In this document: piece by piece, positions 44,238 to 52,602 of the stretch
Layout: every line of letters begins with the position of its first letter
Position numbering within the stretch: the stretch's first letter is position 1
Source: Litorivicinus lipolyticus
GTDB taxonomy: Bacteria > Pseudomonadota > Gammaproteobacteria > Pseudomonadales > Litorivicinaceae
Direction: 5' to 3'
Length of the DNA: 64,000 bases
NCBI RefSeq assembly: GCF_009650135.1
Contig: NZ_CP045871.1
Span: forward strand, 186,001-250,000
Translations under genes and position numbers: made by a program
The notes under the pieces: model-generated
What the model saw: only the letters and a program-made list of their open reading frames with translations
The model's database searches: none
What the model was told of the DNA's origin: nothing

Positions 44238-44882
44238 TTATAGCTGCGCCATCAGGTCGGCAAAGCGTTCGCCCTGAACCGACACATGCGCCTTGGATAG
44301 CCGTTCAGCCGTCGCCGCGTCGCCGGCGACAATGGCCTCGATAATCGCGCTGTGTTCGCCTAACGATTGATTCATGCGTCCTCGGACGCGCAGTTGCAGG
44401 CGCCGGTACGATTTCAATCGGTGGCGAATTTGGCGGGTCTCATCCGCCAAAAAACGATTGCCGCATCCGTTATAAACAATTTCGTGAAAGTCCACGTTCA
44501 AGGCGTAATACAAATCCGGGTCATTGTTTTCGATCGCGGCATGACAGGCCTCGTTGGCTAGTTTGAGGCGTTCGATGTCCGCCGTGCGCATGCGCCGCGA
44601 TGCTAACCGCGCACACATCCCTTCCAGTTCCGCCATCACTTCGAACATTTCAATCAGCCGTGTAATCGACGGGGCCGAGGCAAAATAGCCGCGCTGGCCA
44701 TCCCGCTTTTCAATCAGATCCGATGCTGCCAAGCGTGCGAAGGCTTCGCGCACCGGGGTCCGCGACACGCCGAATTGCTCGGCGGCGGCGGTTTCGTCAA
44801 TGCGCTCGCCACTTTTGATCGTGCCGGTGACGATGCGTTCTTCTAATGCCTCGAAAATTCGATCGGTGGCGTTCTTGCTCAT
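44238..44882 (-). CDS. GntR/FadR-family regulator of the malonate/maleate cluster
   Basis: The 214-residue protein has an N-terminal GntR winged helix (AAAEQFGVSRTPVREAFARL) and a C-terminal all-helical FCD domain with metal-ligand-like residues (NVDFHEIVYNGCGN, LGEHSAIIEAI). It is transcribed divergently from the TRAP and malonyl-CoA genes, so it most likely controls them, as MatR does in rhizobial malonate clusters. The effector may be malonate or malonyl-CoA. A palindrome in the shared spacer is the candidate binding site. Confidence 0.88.
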   Translation of the reverse strand: MSKNATDRIFEALEERIVTGTIKSGERIDETAAAEQFGVSRTPVREAFARLAASDLIEKRDGQRGYFASAPSITRLIEMFEVMAELEGMCARLASRRMRTADIERLKLANEACHAAIENNDPDLYYALNVDFHEIVYNGCGNRFLADETRQIRHRLKSYRRLQLRVRGRMNQSLGEHSAIIEAIVAGDAATAERLSKAHVSVQGERFADLMAQL

Positions 44883-44929
44883 CCGGTGGGGTTCCTATTG
44901 ACTCGGGCGCTTTGAATACACTAACTTCA

Positions 44930-44943
44930 TTTGTGCATACAAA
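44930..44943. promoter_or_regulatory. Candidate GntR/FadR operator
   Basis: TTTGTGCATACAAA has perfect 5-bp arms (TTTGT/ACAAA) around a 4-base centre. The size and TTGT...ACAA ends are typical of FadR-family operators. It lies between the divergent regulator and TRAP genes, 38 bp before the SBP start codon. Confidence 0.6.
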
Positions 44944-44981
44944 AAAGCGTGCACCGAATAATTATAAAGAAGGAGTGTCTC

Positions 44982-45965
44982 ATGAACACGAAAAAACTAG
45001 TGGCTGCAATGTTGGCTGCCGGCCTGGCCTCGTCCAGCGCCCTGGCGGCGGAACTGCGTTTGTCGCACCAATGGTCAACCAAAGACGTTCGCCACAAAGT
45101 CGCGCAAATGGTCGCCGATCATGTCAGCGCTGCGAATGTTGATTTGGATATCAAAATTTTCCCCGCTAAAGCCTTGTTCAAGCCGCGCGAGCAGTACAAG
45201 CCGCTGAGCCGTGGCCAGCTCGACATGACGGTGTTACCGCTGAGTTACGCCGGCGGTCAACAACCGGCGTATAACCTGACGCTGATGCCGGGTTTGGTTA
45301 AAAACCACGACCACGCAGCGCGCTTGAACGAATCGCCCTTTATGGACGCGATTGAAGAAGTGATGGCCGAAGACGACGTGATGGTGCTGGTCCACGGCTA
45401 CCTGGCGGGCGGTTTTGTCGGTCGTGAAAAGTGCATCACCTCACCGGACGATATCAAGGGCCTTCAGACCCGTGCAGCGGGTAAAGCTTTTGAACAAATG
45501 CTGGTCGGCGCAGGCGCATCGATTGCATCCATGGCGTCCAGCGAGATCTACAACGCCATGCAAACCGGTGTGTTGGATGCGGCTAACACCTCATCATCGT
45601 CGTTTGTGTCATACCGCGTCTACGAGCAGGTCAGCTGCTACACCCCAGCCGGCGATACCGCGCTGTGGTTTATGTACCAGCCCTTGCTGATGAACAAAGG
45701 TGCGTTTGACGGTTTGAACAGTGCCCAGCAATCCGCACTGCGTGAAGGCGCGGCCAAAGCCGAAGCCTATTACCTGGCTGAAGCGAAAAAAGAAGACGCC
45801 AACTCGGTTGACGTCTATCGCAAGGCCGGTGTTCAGATCAAAGAAATGAGTCAGGGCGAGTTCAACGCCTGGCGTGATCTGGCTAAGGAAACGTCGTACA
45901 AAATGTTTGTTGAAGACTATCCGGAAGGTCAGCGCTTTTTGGACTTGGCGCTGGACGTCGAGTAG
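44982..45965 (+). CDS. TRAP transporter substrate-binding protein, probable malonate/dicarboxylate (DctP type)
   Basis: The 327-residue product has a signal peptide (MNTKKLVAAMLAAGLASSSALA) and the DctP fold, with LRLSHQWSTKDVRHKVAQM, QLDMTVLPLSYAG and DIKGLQTRAAGKAFEQM. It would capture a carboxylate in the periplasm and pass it to the QM permease. The downstream malonyl-CoA synthetase and decarboxylase point to malonate, as in the Sinorhizobium matPQMAB operon; maleate is also possible given the isomerase. An AAGGAG ribosome binding site precedes the ATG at 44982. A terminator-like hairpin follows the stop. Confidence 0.88.
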   Translation: MNTKKLVAAMLAAGLASSSALAAELRLSHQWSTKDVRHKVAQMVADHVSAANVDLDIKIFPAKALFKPREQYKPLSRGQLDMTVLPLSYAGGQQPAYNLTLMPGLVKNHDHAARLNESPFMDAIEEVMAEDDVMVLVHGYLAGGFVGREKCITSPDDIKGLQTRAAGKAFEQMLVGAGASIASMASSEIYNAMQTGVLDAANTSSSSFVSYRVYEQVSCYTPAGDTALWFMYQPLLMNKGAFDGLNSAQQSALREGAAKAEAYYLAEAKKEDANSVDVYRKAGVQIKEMSQGEFNAWRDLAKETSYKMFVEDYPEGQRFLDLALDVE

Positions 45966-45974
45966 GTCCTACGG

Positions 45975-46001
45975 CGGGGTGCGTTCTGCGCCCCGTTTTT
46001 T
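45975..46001 (+). terminator. Intrinsic terminator/attenuator between the TRAP SBP and permease genes
   Basis: Arms CGGGGTGC (45975-45982) and GCGCCCCG (45988-45995) form an 8-bp stem with one wobble pair and a 5-base loop, followed by six T residues. It lies inside the operon, 9 bp after the SBP stop, so it may trim transcripts and keep SBP levels above permease levels. Confidence 0.8.
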
Positions 46002-46013
46002 CTGGAGAACGGC

Positions 46014-46529
46014 ATGCGATTTTTCGTCACTTGGGTCAACCGAGTTAATCAGGTCGTCGGCGTCACGGCTGCGATGATGGTGGTAGTGGCGGTTGCGATT
46101 ACCTGCCAAATGATTTTTATACGCTATGTATTGAACGGCTCGACTGCGTGGCAGACCGAGACCGTGATCTATCTAATTTTGGGCGCGACCATGCTGGGTA
46201 TGGGCTATGTCCAACGCCTCAGAGGTCACGTCAACGTGGATTTGGTGGCCGTTATGTTGCCCCCGAGTTTGCGCAAAGGCCTGCTGATTGTGGCCGCCTT
46301 GGCCAGCATCGTGGTGGTCTCGATCATGGCATTTTATGGCTACGAAATGGCCCACATCGCCTGGGCTAAAAATTGGACCAGCGATACCGTCAATGCGGTC
46401 CCGCTGTGGATCCCATACAGCGTCATGCCGATTGGATTTGGGTTGTTTGCGCTGCAGTTGGTGGCGGACTTGATTGATACCGTCGATACGCCCGCCGAGG
46501 CGATTGAGTTGGCCGGAGGAGGCCACTAA
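46014..46529 (+). CDS. TRAP transporter small permease (DctQ type)
   Basis: The 171-residue protein has four hydrophobic helices. It includes the DctQ-type segment FIRYVLNGSTAWQTETVIYL and GMGYVQRLRGHVNVDLV. It pairs with the large permease encoded next, which starts on the last base of its stop codon (TAATG). A GGAG ribosome binding site follows the upstream hairpin. It forms the membrane part of the proposed malonate/maleate importer. Confidence 0.92.
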   Translation: MRFFVTWVNRVNQVVGVTAAMMVVVAVAITCQMIFIRYVLNGSTAWQTETVIYLILGATMLGMGYVQRLRGHVNVDLVAVMLPPSLRKGLLIVAALASIVVVSIMAFYGYEMAHIAWAKNWTSDTVNAVPLWIPYSVMPIGFGLFALQLVADLIDTVDTPAEAIELAGGGH

Positions 46530-47845
46530 TGGATCCGTTATTGCTAGGGTTGATCGTCGCGGCGGTCACCATATTTGTATTGTTTTCTGGCGTCGCGGTG
46601 GCCAATGGCCTGCTGATTGTCTCGACCATATTTTTGCTCGTTTTTGACGGTGTGCGCTCGCTCGAGCTGATGCCGGAAATCTTATTTGGCAAGCTCGACA
46701 ATTTCGCCTTGTTGTCGATTCCGATGTTTATCTTGATGGGCGCCTCGATTGCCTCGACCCGCGCCGGTGCTGACCTATATGAGGCATTGGATAGGTGGTT
46801 GACGCGCATTCCCGGTGGATTGGTGATCAGTAACTTGGGCGCCTGCGCGCTGTTTGCGGCGATGTCCGGTTCGTCGCCGGCGACCTGTGCGGCGATTGGT
46901 AAAATGGGCATCCCCGAGATGCGCAAACGCAACTATCCCGACACGGTGGCGACCGGCTCGATTGCCGCCGGCGGCACGCTGGGCATCCTAATCCCGCCGT
47001 CGGTGACCATGATTGTGTATGGCATCGCCACCGAAACCTCGATTGGGCGCTTGTTCCTGTCCGGTGTCGTGCCGGGCCTGTTGCTGGTGGGCTTGTTTAT
47101 GGCCTGGTCGGTGTATTCGACCTGGAAGCAGGGCGGCGTCGACGCCCTGGGCGGCCGCAGCTTTACGTGGAAGCAACGCTTTGAGGTATTGCCGCGTGTG
47201 TTGCCATTTTTGGCGGTCATCGTCGGAGTTCTGTACGCGCTGTATGGCGGTGTCGCGACGCCGTCGGAAACCGCGGCGGTGGGTGCGCTGCTGTGCTTGC
47301 TGCTGGCGATCATTATTTACCGGATGACGGACTTTTCGCAGCTGTGGGTGATGTTGCGCGACTCGACTAAAGAGTCGGTGATGATCCTGTTAATCATCGG
47401 CGCCGCCGGCGTGTTTAGTTACATGCTGTCCAGCCTGTTCATTACCCAGGCCATTGCCGAGTGGATCGGCACGCTGGACGTCAATCGCTGGGTGCTGATG
47501 TTGTACGTCAACCTGTTCTTGCTGGTGGCGGGCTTCTTCTTGCCACCGGTCGCGGTGATTTTGATGGCGGCGCCGATTTTGCTGCCGATCATTTTGGCGG
47601 CCGGCTTTGACCCTTACTGGTTCGCGGTGATTTTGACCATCAACATGGAAATCGGTTTGATCTCGCCCCCGGTTGGTTTGAACCTCTATGTGATCAACGG
47701 TATCGCGCCGGAAATTCCGCTGAAAACAATCCTTAAAGGCTCGGCGCCCTACGTGGGCTGCATGGTGCTGGCGATTTTGATCCTCAGCGTGTTCCCGGGC
47801 ATCGTGACCTGGTTGCCGGATCTGATGATGGGGACCGCGGTATGA
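46529..47845 (+). CDS. TRAP transporter large permease (DctM type)
   Basis: The 438-residue protein has about twelve hydrophobic helices and the DctM signature stretches SIPMFILMGASIA, AAMSGSSPATCAAIGKMG, AAGGTLGILIPPS and GLISPPVGLNLYVINGIA. It carries out Na+-coupled substrate movement with the small permease. Its stop overlaps the maleate isomerase start as ATGA, so transport and catabolism are translationally linked. Confidence 0.95.
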   Translation: MDPLLLGLIVAAVTIFVLFSGVAVANGLLIVSTIFLLVFDGVRSLELMPEILFGKLDNFALLSIPMFILMGASIASTRAGADLYEALDRWLTRIPGGLVISNLGACALFAAMSGSSPATCAAIGKMGIPEMRKRNYPDTVATGSIAAGGTLGILIPPSVTMIVYGIATETSIGRLFLSGVVPGLLLVGLFMAWSVYSTWKQGGVDALGGRSFTWKQRFEVLPRVLPFLAVIVGVLYALYGGVATPSETAAVGALLCLLLAIIIYRMTDFSQLWVMLRDSTKESVMILLIIGAAGVFSYMLSSLFITQAIAEWIGTLDVNRWVLMLYVNLFLLVAGFFLPPVAVILMAAPILLPIILAAGFDPYWFAVILTINMEIGLISPPVGLNLYVINGIAPEIPLKTILKGSAPYVGCMVLAILILSVFPGIVTWLPDLMMGTAV

Positions 47846-48609
47846 GCAAGCGCAGTTACCGTATCGGTCAAATTGTGCCCAGCTCCAACGTCACCATGGA
47901 GACCGAAATACCGGCGATTTTTCGTCAGCGCGAAGGTCAGTACAGCGAGCGGTTTACCTTTCATTCATCGCGCATGCGCATGAAGCACGTGACGCCTGAA
48001 GCCTTGGCGGCGATGGACGTGGAAAGTGACCGCTGTGCGCTGGAACTGAGCGACGCCGCGGTCGACGTCATGGGCTATGCCTGTCTAGTTGCGATCATGG
48101 CCCAGGGGCTGGGTTACCACCGCGTCAGCCAAGCCCGGTTGGAAAACCAAGCCTTGAGTAACGACAGCGCGGCACCCGTGATTACCTCGGCCGGTGCGCT
48201 GGTCGATGGACTGCACGCCATGGGCGCGAAAAAAGTCGCGATCATTACGCCGTATATGAAGCCGTTGACGGCCAAGGTGGTGGCGTACCTGGAACACGAG
48301 GGGATCGAAGTGCAGGAGGCGCTGTCATTGGAAATTGCGGACAACCTTGAAGTGGCTGCACAAAACCCGCTGCAGCCGCTGGCGCTGGCGCAAAAGCTGG
48401 CGTTGAACAATGTTGATGCGATCGTCGGTTCGGCGTGCGTGCAAATGCCGTCACTGCCGTCGATCCAACTGATCCAAGATAAAACTGGGGTGCCGACCCT
48501 CAGCGCGGCGCTGGCGACTGGGGCTGCGATGATGCAGGCCTTGGGATTGGCCGGTGCGGTACCGGGGCTGGGTGCATTATTCGAAACCTGTCGGGCGGAC
48601 GTGGCATGA
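47842..48609 (+). CDS. maiA: Maleate cis-trans isomerase (Asp/Glu racemase superfamily)
   Basis: The 255-residue protein closely resembles maleate isomerases such as NicE of P. putida: RIGQIVPSSNVTMETEIPA, ERFTFHSSRMRMKHVT, VMGYACLVAIMAQG and GSACVQMPSLPS. The two catalytic cysteines are present (Cys in GYACLVA and in GSACVQM). It converts maleate to fumarate without a cofactor. The gene is flanked by TRAP permease and malonyl-CoA decarboxylase genes with ATGA overlaps on both sides. No nicotinate-degradation genes are nearby, so maleate here would come from uptake or another route. Arylmalonate decarboxylase is a related alternative, but two cysteines favour the isomerase. Confidence 0.88.
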   Translation: MSKRSYRIGQIVPSSNVTMETEIPAIFRQREGQYSERFTFHSSRMRMKHVTPEALAAMDVESDRCALELSDAAVDVMGYACLVAIMAQGLGYHRVSQARLENQALSNDSAAPVITSAGALVDGLHAMGAKKVAIITPYMKPLTAKVVAYLEHEGIEVQEALSLEIADNLEVAAQNPLQPLALAQKLALNNVDAIVGSACVQMPSLPSIQLIQDKTGVPTLSAALATGAAMMQALGLAGAVPGLGALFETCRADVA

Positions 48610-49856
48610 GCCCAACGATTTCGGGGCTGCTGAACCAGATCTCGCGCAAGGCGCGGGAGCTGTTGGAAAGTCGTGAAGGGACCGCGGTTGAGCGCCTGTT
48701 GCAGCGCTGTCACGAACTGGTCTCCAGTCGCGGCGAAGCCAGCGGCCTGGCCCTGGCCAGTGACGTGTTTGAAGCCTATGCCGCCTTTGATGACACCGAG
48801 CGGTTGGAATTTTGGTTGGCCACGGAGGCCCAGCTGGGCGTCGACCGCAGCGCCTTGTTGGGTGCGATTGACGATTATCAGGCCGACCCTGAGGCCGATC
48901 CGGTGTGGGTCCACAACGCCAGTGAGCCGCGTCGCCAAGAGCTGTTTCGGCGGTTGAATTCGGCCCCGGACGGCACCGTGTCCTTAATCCGCATGCGCGA
49001 GTCCTTGCGCGGGCTGGCGCTGCCGGCGGCCACTGCAAAGCGCATTCACTCGGATTTTGTGCATCTGTTTTCAAGCTGGTTTAACAAGGGCTTTTTGGAG
49101 TTGCGCCAAATCAGCTGGCAAACCCCGGCGGATGTGCTGGAAAAGCTGATTCGGTACGAGTCGGTCCACGAAATTCAGGGCTGGGACGATCTACGCCGGC
49201 GCCTGGCCAAGGATCGCCGCTGCTTTGGATATTTTCACCCGGCGATGCCGGACGAGCCGCTGATCTTTGTTGAAGTGGCCTTGGTCAAAGGCATGTCAGG
49301 GGCAATCGAGCCGTTACTGAGTGCCGGCGAAATCGATCCCGAGGACGCTGATACCGCGGTTTTCTATTCGATCAACAACTGCCAGGCCGGCTTGGCTCAG
49401 GTGTCCTTTGGCAACTTTTTGATCAAGCAGGTGGTCGAGGTGATGCGCCACACCACGCCGCAAATCAAAACCTTTGTGACCTTGTCGCCGATTCCGGGGC
49501 TGAAACGCTGGGTCGACAGCGACCCCGAACGTTGCGCGCGTCAGCAAGCTGGCGACGAGCCCTTTGTGGGGCTGTGCATCGAGTACCTCACCAGCTTTGA
49601 ACGTGGCCGCTTGATCGACCCGGTGGCGCGATTCCACCTGGGCAATGGGGCGCGTTTGGAGCGCATCAATCTATCGGCCGATTCAAGCGAGGCTGGCCAA
49701 TCACGCAGCTTTGGCGCCATGGTCAACTACCTCTACGAAGCGGACACCATTGTTAAAAACCACGAGGCGTTAATGGCCCGTGGCGAGGTCGCGGTGTCGC
49801 CTAAATTGAAATCCCACCGGCGCGCGCCGGTGGCTGCGTTAAGGACCAAAACATGA
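48606..49856 (+). CDS. matA: Malonyl-CoA decarboxylase
   Basis: The enzyme converts malonyl-CoA to acetyl-CoA and CO2. The 416-residue protein has an N-terminal helical region and a GNAT-like catalytic domain. The catalytic serine lies in VFYSINNCQAGLAQVSFGNF and the catalytic histidine in VARFHLGNGARLERINL; other family motifs are LVKGMSGAIEPLL and TFVTLSPIPGL. It overlaps both the isomerase and matB by ATGA. Together with MatB it provides the route from malonate to acetyl-CoA. Confidence 0.94.
   Translation: MSPTISGLLNQISRKARELLESREGTAVERLLQRCHELVSSRGEASGLALASDVFEAYAAFDDTERLEFWLATEAQLGVDRSALLGAIDDYQADPEADPVWVHNASEPRRQELFRRLNSAPDGTVSLIRMRESLRGLALPAATAKRIHSDFVHLFSSWFNKGFLELRQISWQTPADVLEKLIRYESVHEIQGWDDLRRRLAKDRRCFGYFHPAMPDEPLIFVEVALVKGMSGAIEPLLSAGEIDPEDADTAVFYSINNCQAGLAQVSFGNFLIKQVVEVMRHTTPQIKTFVTLSPIPGLKRWVDSDPERCARQQAGDEPFVGLCIEYLTSFERGRLIDPVARFHLGNGARLERINLSADSSEAGQSRSFGAMVNYLYEADTIVKNHEALMARGEVAVSPKLKSHRRAPVAALRTKT
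49814..49833. repeat. 20-bp perfect palindrome at the matA-matB junction
   Basis: CCACCGGCGCGCGCCGGTGG is its own reverse complement. In RNA it would fold as an 8-bp GC stem with a CGCG loop. It lies in the last codons of matA, 6 bases before the AAGGA ribosome binding site of matB, with no T run, so a translational or mRNA-stability role is more likely than termination. Confidence 0.85.
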
Positions 49857-51349
49857 GCTCAAATTTATTTAGTCACATCGAAACCGCGCTGGCCCGTGAC
49901 CCGGATTCGGTGATTCTGGAAACCCTAGATGGTACTGAAACCCGTGCCGAGGCGCTGTTGGAAGCGGTCGATCGGATGGCCAGTTTGCTGGCCAGCTTGG
50001 GCTTGAAGCCGGGCGAGCGATTGTCAGCGCAGGTCGACAAGGATGCCATGAACGTGGTGCTGTACCTGGCCTGCTTAAAGGCCGGTGGTGTCTACTTGCC
50101 GCTGAACTCGGGCTACACGGACAGCGAAATTGAGTACTTCTTGAGTGACGCCGAACCCGTCATTCACGTCTGCACGACGTCGCGTCAAGCCGGTGCCGAG
50201 GCCATTGCCGCGCGTCTGGGCGGTCTCCAGGTCCAGACTTTGGATTTGGACGGCGGCTCGCTGCGGGCCGCGTTCGAGGCCCACACAGGGCGCTTTGGTG
50301 CCACGGTTGCGCGTGCGCCATCGGACTTGGCATCGTTTTTGTACACCTCGGGGACCACGGGCAAGCCCAAGGGCGCGATGCTGACCCACAACAACCTATT
50401 GTCGAATGCGCAGATGCTGACCCAGGCCTGGGATTACAGCACCGAGGACACGCTGTTGCATGCGCTGCCGCTGTTTCATGTGCACGGCTTGTTCGTGGCC
50501 TTGAACTTGGCTTTGGTCAACGCGGCCAAGGTGATTTTGCTGCCGAAATACGAGGTTGAGGCGGTCTTGCAGGCATTGCCGCGGACCCGGGTGATGATGG
50601 GCGTGCCGACTTACTACACGCGACTGTTGAGTGAGGCACGTTTTGACCGCGCGTTGACTGGCCACATGCGATTGTTCATATCCGGCAGCGCGCCATTGTT
50701 AGTGGAAACCTCGGATCAGTTTTTCGAGCGCACCGGCCAGCGCATTCTGGAGCGTTACGGCATGACCGAAACCGGCATGAGCTGCTCCAATCCGCTCAAT
50801 GGAGATCGCCGGGCCGGTTCGGTTGGGCCCGCGCTACCGGGCGTTCAGGCCCGTATTGTCAGCGAGGATGGCGCCCCCAGTGCGGCCGGCGAAATTGGCT
50901 CGCTACAGGTTAAGGGCGATCACGTGTTTGCCGGCTACTGGAAACTGCCGGAAAAAACCGCGTCGGAGTTTACCGATGACGGGTTCTTTGTGACCGGTGA
51001 TTTAGCGACGCTGTCCGACGACGGCTATGTATCGATCGTCGGCCGCGGCAAGGATTTGATTATTACCGGCGGGCTCAACGTCTACCCCAAGGAAATCGAG
51101 GACGTGTTGAATGACATGCCGGGGATCAAAGAGAGTGCGGTGATTGGCGTGCCGCACCCAGACTTTGGTGAAGGCATTGTGGCGGTCTTGGTGGCCGAGG
51201 ATACGCTCGATTTAGACGCGGTCAAAGCGGCCTGCCGTGTCGCCATGGCGGCGTTTAAATTGCCGCGAACGTGGCACATTGTTGACGAATTGCCGCGCAA
51301 CACCATGGGCAAAGTGCAGAAAAATCTGCTGCGCGAGCGCTTTGGTTAG
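49853..51349 (+). CDS. matB: Malonyl-CoA synthetase
   Basis: MatB activates malonate with ATP and CoA. The 498-residue adenylate-forming enzyme has the P-loop YTSGTTGKPKGAMLTH, the MatB-like LPLFHVHGLFVALN, ERYGMTETGMS and the C-terminal catalytic lysine in NTMGKVQKNLLR. The HVHGLF segment and residues around MMGVPTYYTRL match MatB rather than general acyl-CoA ligases. Related substrates such as methylmalonate are sometimes accepted. It is the last gene of the operon, and its stop overlaps that of a convergent cytochrome gene. Confidence 0.93.
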   Translation: MSSNLFSHIETALARDPDSVILETLDGTETRAEALLEAVDRMASLLASLGLKPGERLSAQVDKDAMNVVLYLACLKAGGVYLPLNSGYTDSEIEYFLSDAEPVIHVCTTSRQAGAEAIAARLGGLQVQTLDLDGGSLRAAFEAHTGRFGATVARAPSDLASFLYTSGTTGKPKGAMLTHNNLLSNAQMLTQAWDYSTEDTLLHALPLFHVHGLFVALNLALVNAAKVILLPKYEVEAVLQALPRTRVMMGVPTYYTRLLSEARFDRALTGHMRLFISGSAPLLVETSDQFFERTGQRILERYGMTETGMSCSNPLNGDRRAGSVGPALPGVQARIVSEDGAPSAAGEIGSLQVKGDHVFAGYWKLPEKTASEFTDDGFFVTGDLATLSDDGYVSIVGRGKDLIITGGLNVYPKEIEDVLNDMPGIKESAVIGVPHPDFGEGIVAVLVAEDTLDLDAVKAACRVAMAAFKLPRTWHIVDELPRNTMGKVQKNLLRERFG

Positions 51350-52602
51350 TCTTCCGAATCCAGCAGCCCCAAAAAGGCAATCAGATCGTCAATGTCTTGG
51401 GCCGATAACCCCATCGGCTCGACTTGGATAGAGTCGCGCAAACGCGCCATTTCCCGGGCATTTTCGAAACCGATCCAGTCAATCCGTTCAAGGTGCGCAG
51501 CGTCGGCCAAGATGGCCTGGCTGCGATCGTAGCGATCCAGCGCCGCGCGCGGATCGTTATGGTGTTCGATTATCCCGCGCAGCGTTGCATAGGCACCGTT
51601 GTGGCCGTAGGGGGCGGTTTTTCCGACGTTGCGTAGCGAGGGTACCCGAAACGCGTAGCGGTCGTTCCAGTCATTGGAGTGGGCCATGCGCCCCAAATCA
51701 CGGGCCACCGGGTCCCAGGGCCGCGTGCGGCCGGGGCCCATTGGTGGCAACCCCAGCGAGACAAAGGACTGGTTGGTCATCAATGGCCCGGAATGGCACT
51801 GGGCACAACTGCCGTCTTGATAAAACAATGCTAGGCCGCGTTGCTCACTGTCGCTTAACTGGACCGCCTGGCCGCGTGCAATGCGGTCGATCGGGGCATC
51901 GAGCGTGCGAAATTCAAGGTTGATAAAGTCGCCAATGGCATTCGCCAGGTGGCTGATATCGACATCCCGGCGCCGCGTTAACTCGGGGTACGCGGCTTGC
52001 AACAGCTCCCAGTAGTAGTCAAACCCAATAATGCGCTCGACGATCACCGGCCAGGCCCAGTCAATGCGTTGGCGGGCGGCGCCGATGACTTCGTTTTCAC
52101 CGGTGTTGCCGGCCATTTCAAACTGCGCCGTCAGCGGCAATACGGCCTGGGCGGCCAGCAGGGAATTAAGCCCCTGCGGCAGGCGGTCCTCGGCCGGGCT
52201 GTCAAAGCCGCTGGGTGCCTTGGGGTCAATCGACAGCCGGCCATCCCAAAACATCTGGGTCACCGAGCGGTGCCCCAAATTCCACAGCGGCGGGGCGTGG
52301 CGCGGCACGCGTTTTTTGATGCCGGCGTTGGCGGTCCGCTTGGGGCCCTCGCCAATGCCGCCTTCGCCAACGCTTAACGACACGCCGTCGGCGCTGCCGA
52401 ATTCGGGCAAATGACAGGTTTGGCAGCTGATGTTGAAATTACCGCTGAGGACGGGATCCTTGAACAACTGACGCCCCAGCTCGACCCGGGCCGGGTCGAC
52501 GGGCAAAAAGTCATCCGCCGACAGCGGCGCCCAGGGCACGCTGGTGGCGAAGGCTGGTAAGCTGGTGAGCAACAAAAATAAAGGGGTCCACATGCGTTTC
52601 AT
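51346..52602 (-). CDS. Di-haem cytochrome c peroxidase/MauG family protein
   Basis: The 418-residue protein has a signal peptide (MKRMWTPLFLLLTSLPAFA) and two c-type haem sites, CQTCH and CAQCH, in the order and spacing of bacterial di-haem peroxidases. RVPSLRNVGKTAPYGHNG near the C-terminus is a family hallmark. It would act in the periplasm, either reducing H2O2 or doing MauG-type oxidation; which one cannot be told by eye. The ATG at 52602 has AGGA five bases upstream; an ATG at 52593 is possible. Its 5' end overlaps the divergent Sel1 gene. Confidence 0.88.
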   Translation of the reverse strand: MKRMWTPLFLLLTSLPAFATSVPWAPLSADDFLPVDPARVELGRQLFKDPVLSGNFNISCQTCHLPEFGSADGVSLSVGEGGIGEGPKRTANAGIKKRVPRHAPPLWNLGHRSVTQMFWDGRLSIDPKAPSGFDSPAEDRLPQGLNSLLAAQAVLPLTAQFEMAGNTGENEVIGAARQRIDWAWPVIVERIIGFDYYWELLQAAYPELTRRRDVDISHLANAIGDFINLEFRTLDAPIDRIARGQAVQLSDSEQRGLALFYQDGSCAQCHSGPLMTNQSFVSLGLPPMGPGRTRPWDPVARDLGRMAHSNDWNDRYAFRVPSLRNVGKTAPYGHNGAYATLRGIIEHHNDPRAALDRYDRSQAILADAAHLERIDWIGFENAREMARLRDSIQVEPMGLSAQDIDDLIAFLGLLDSED

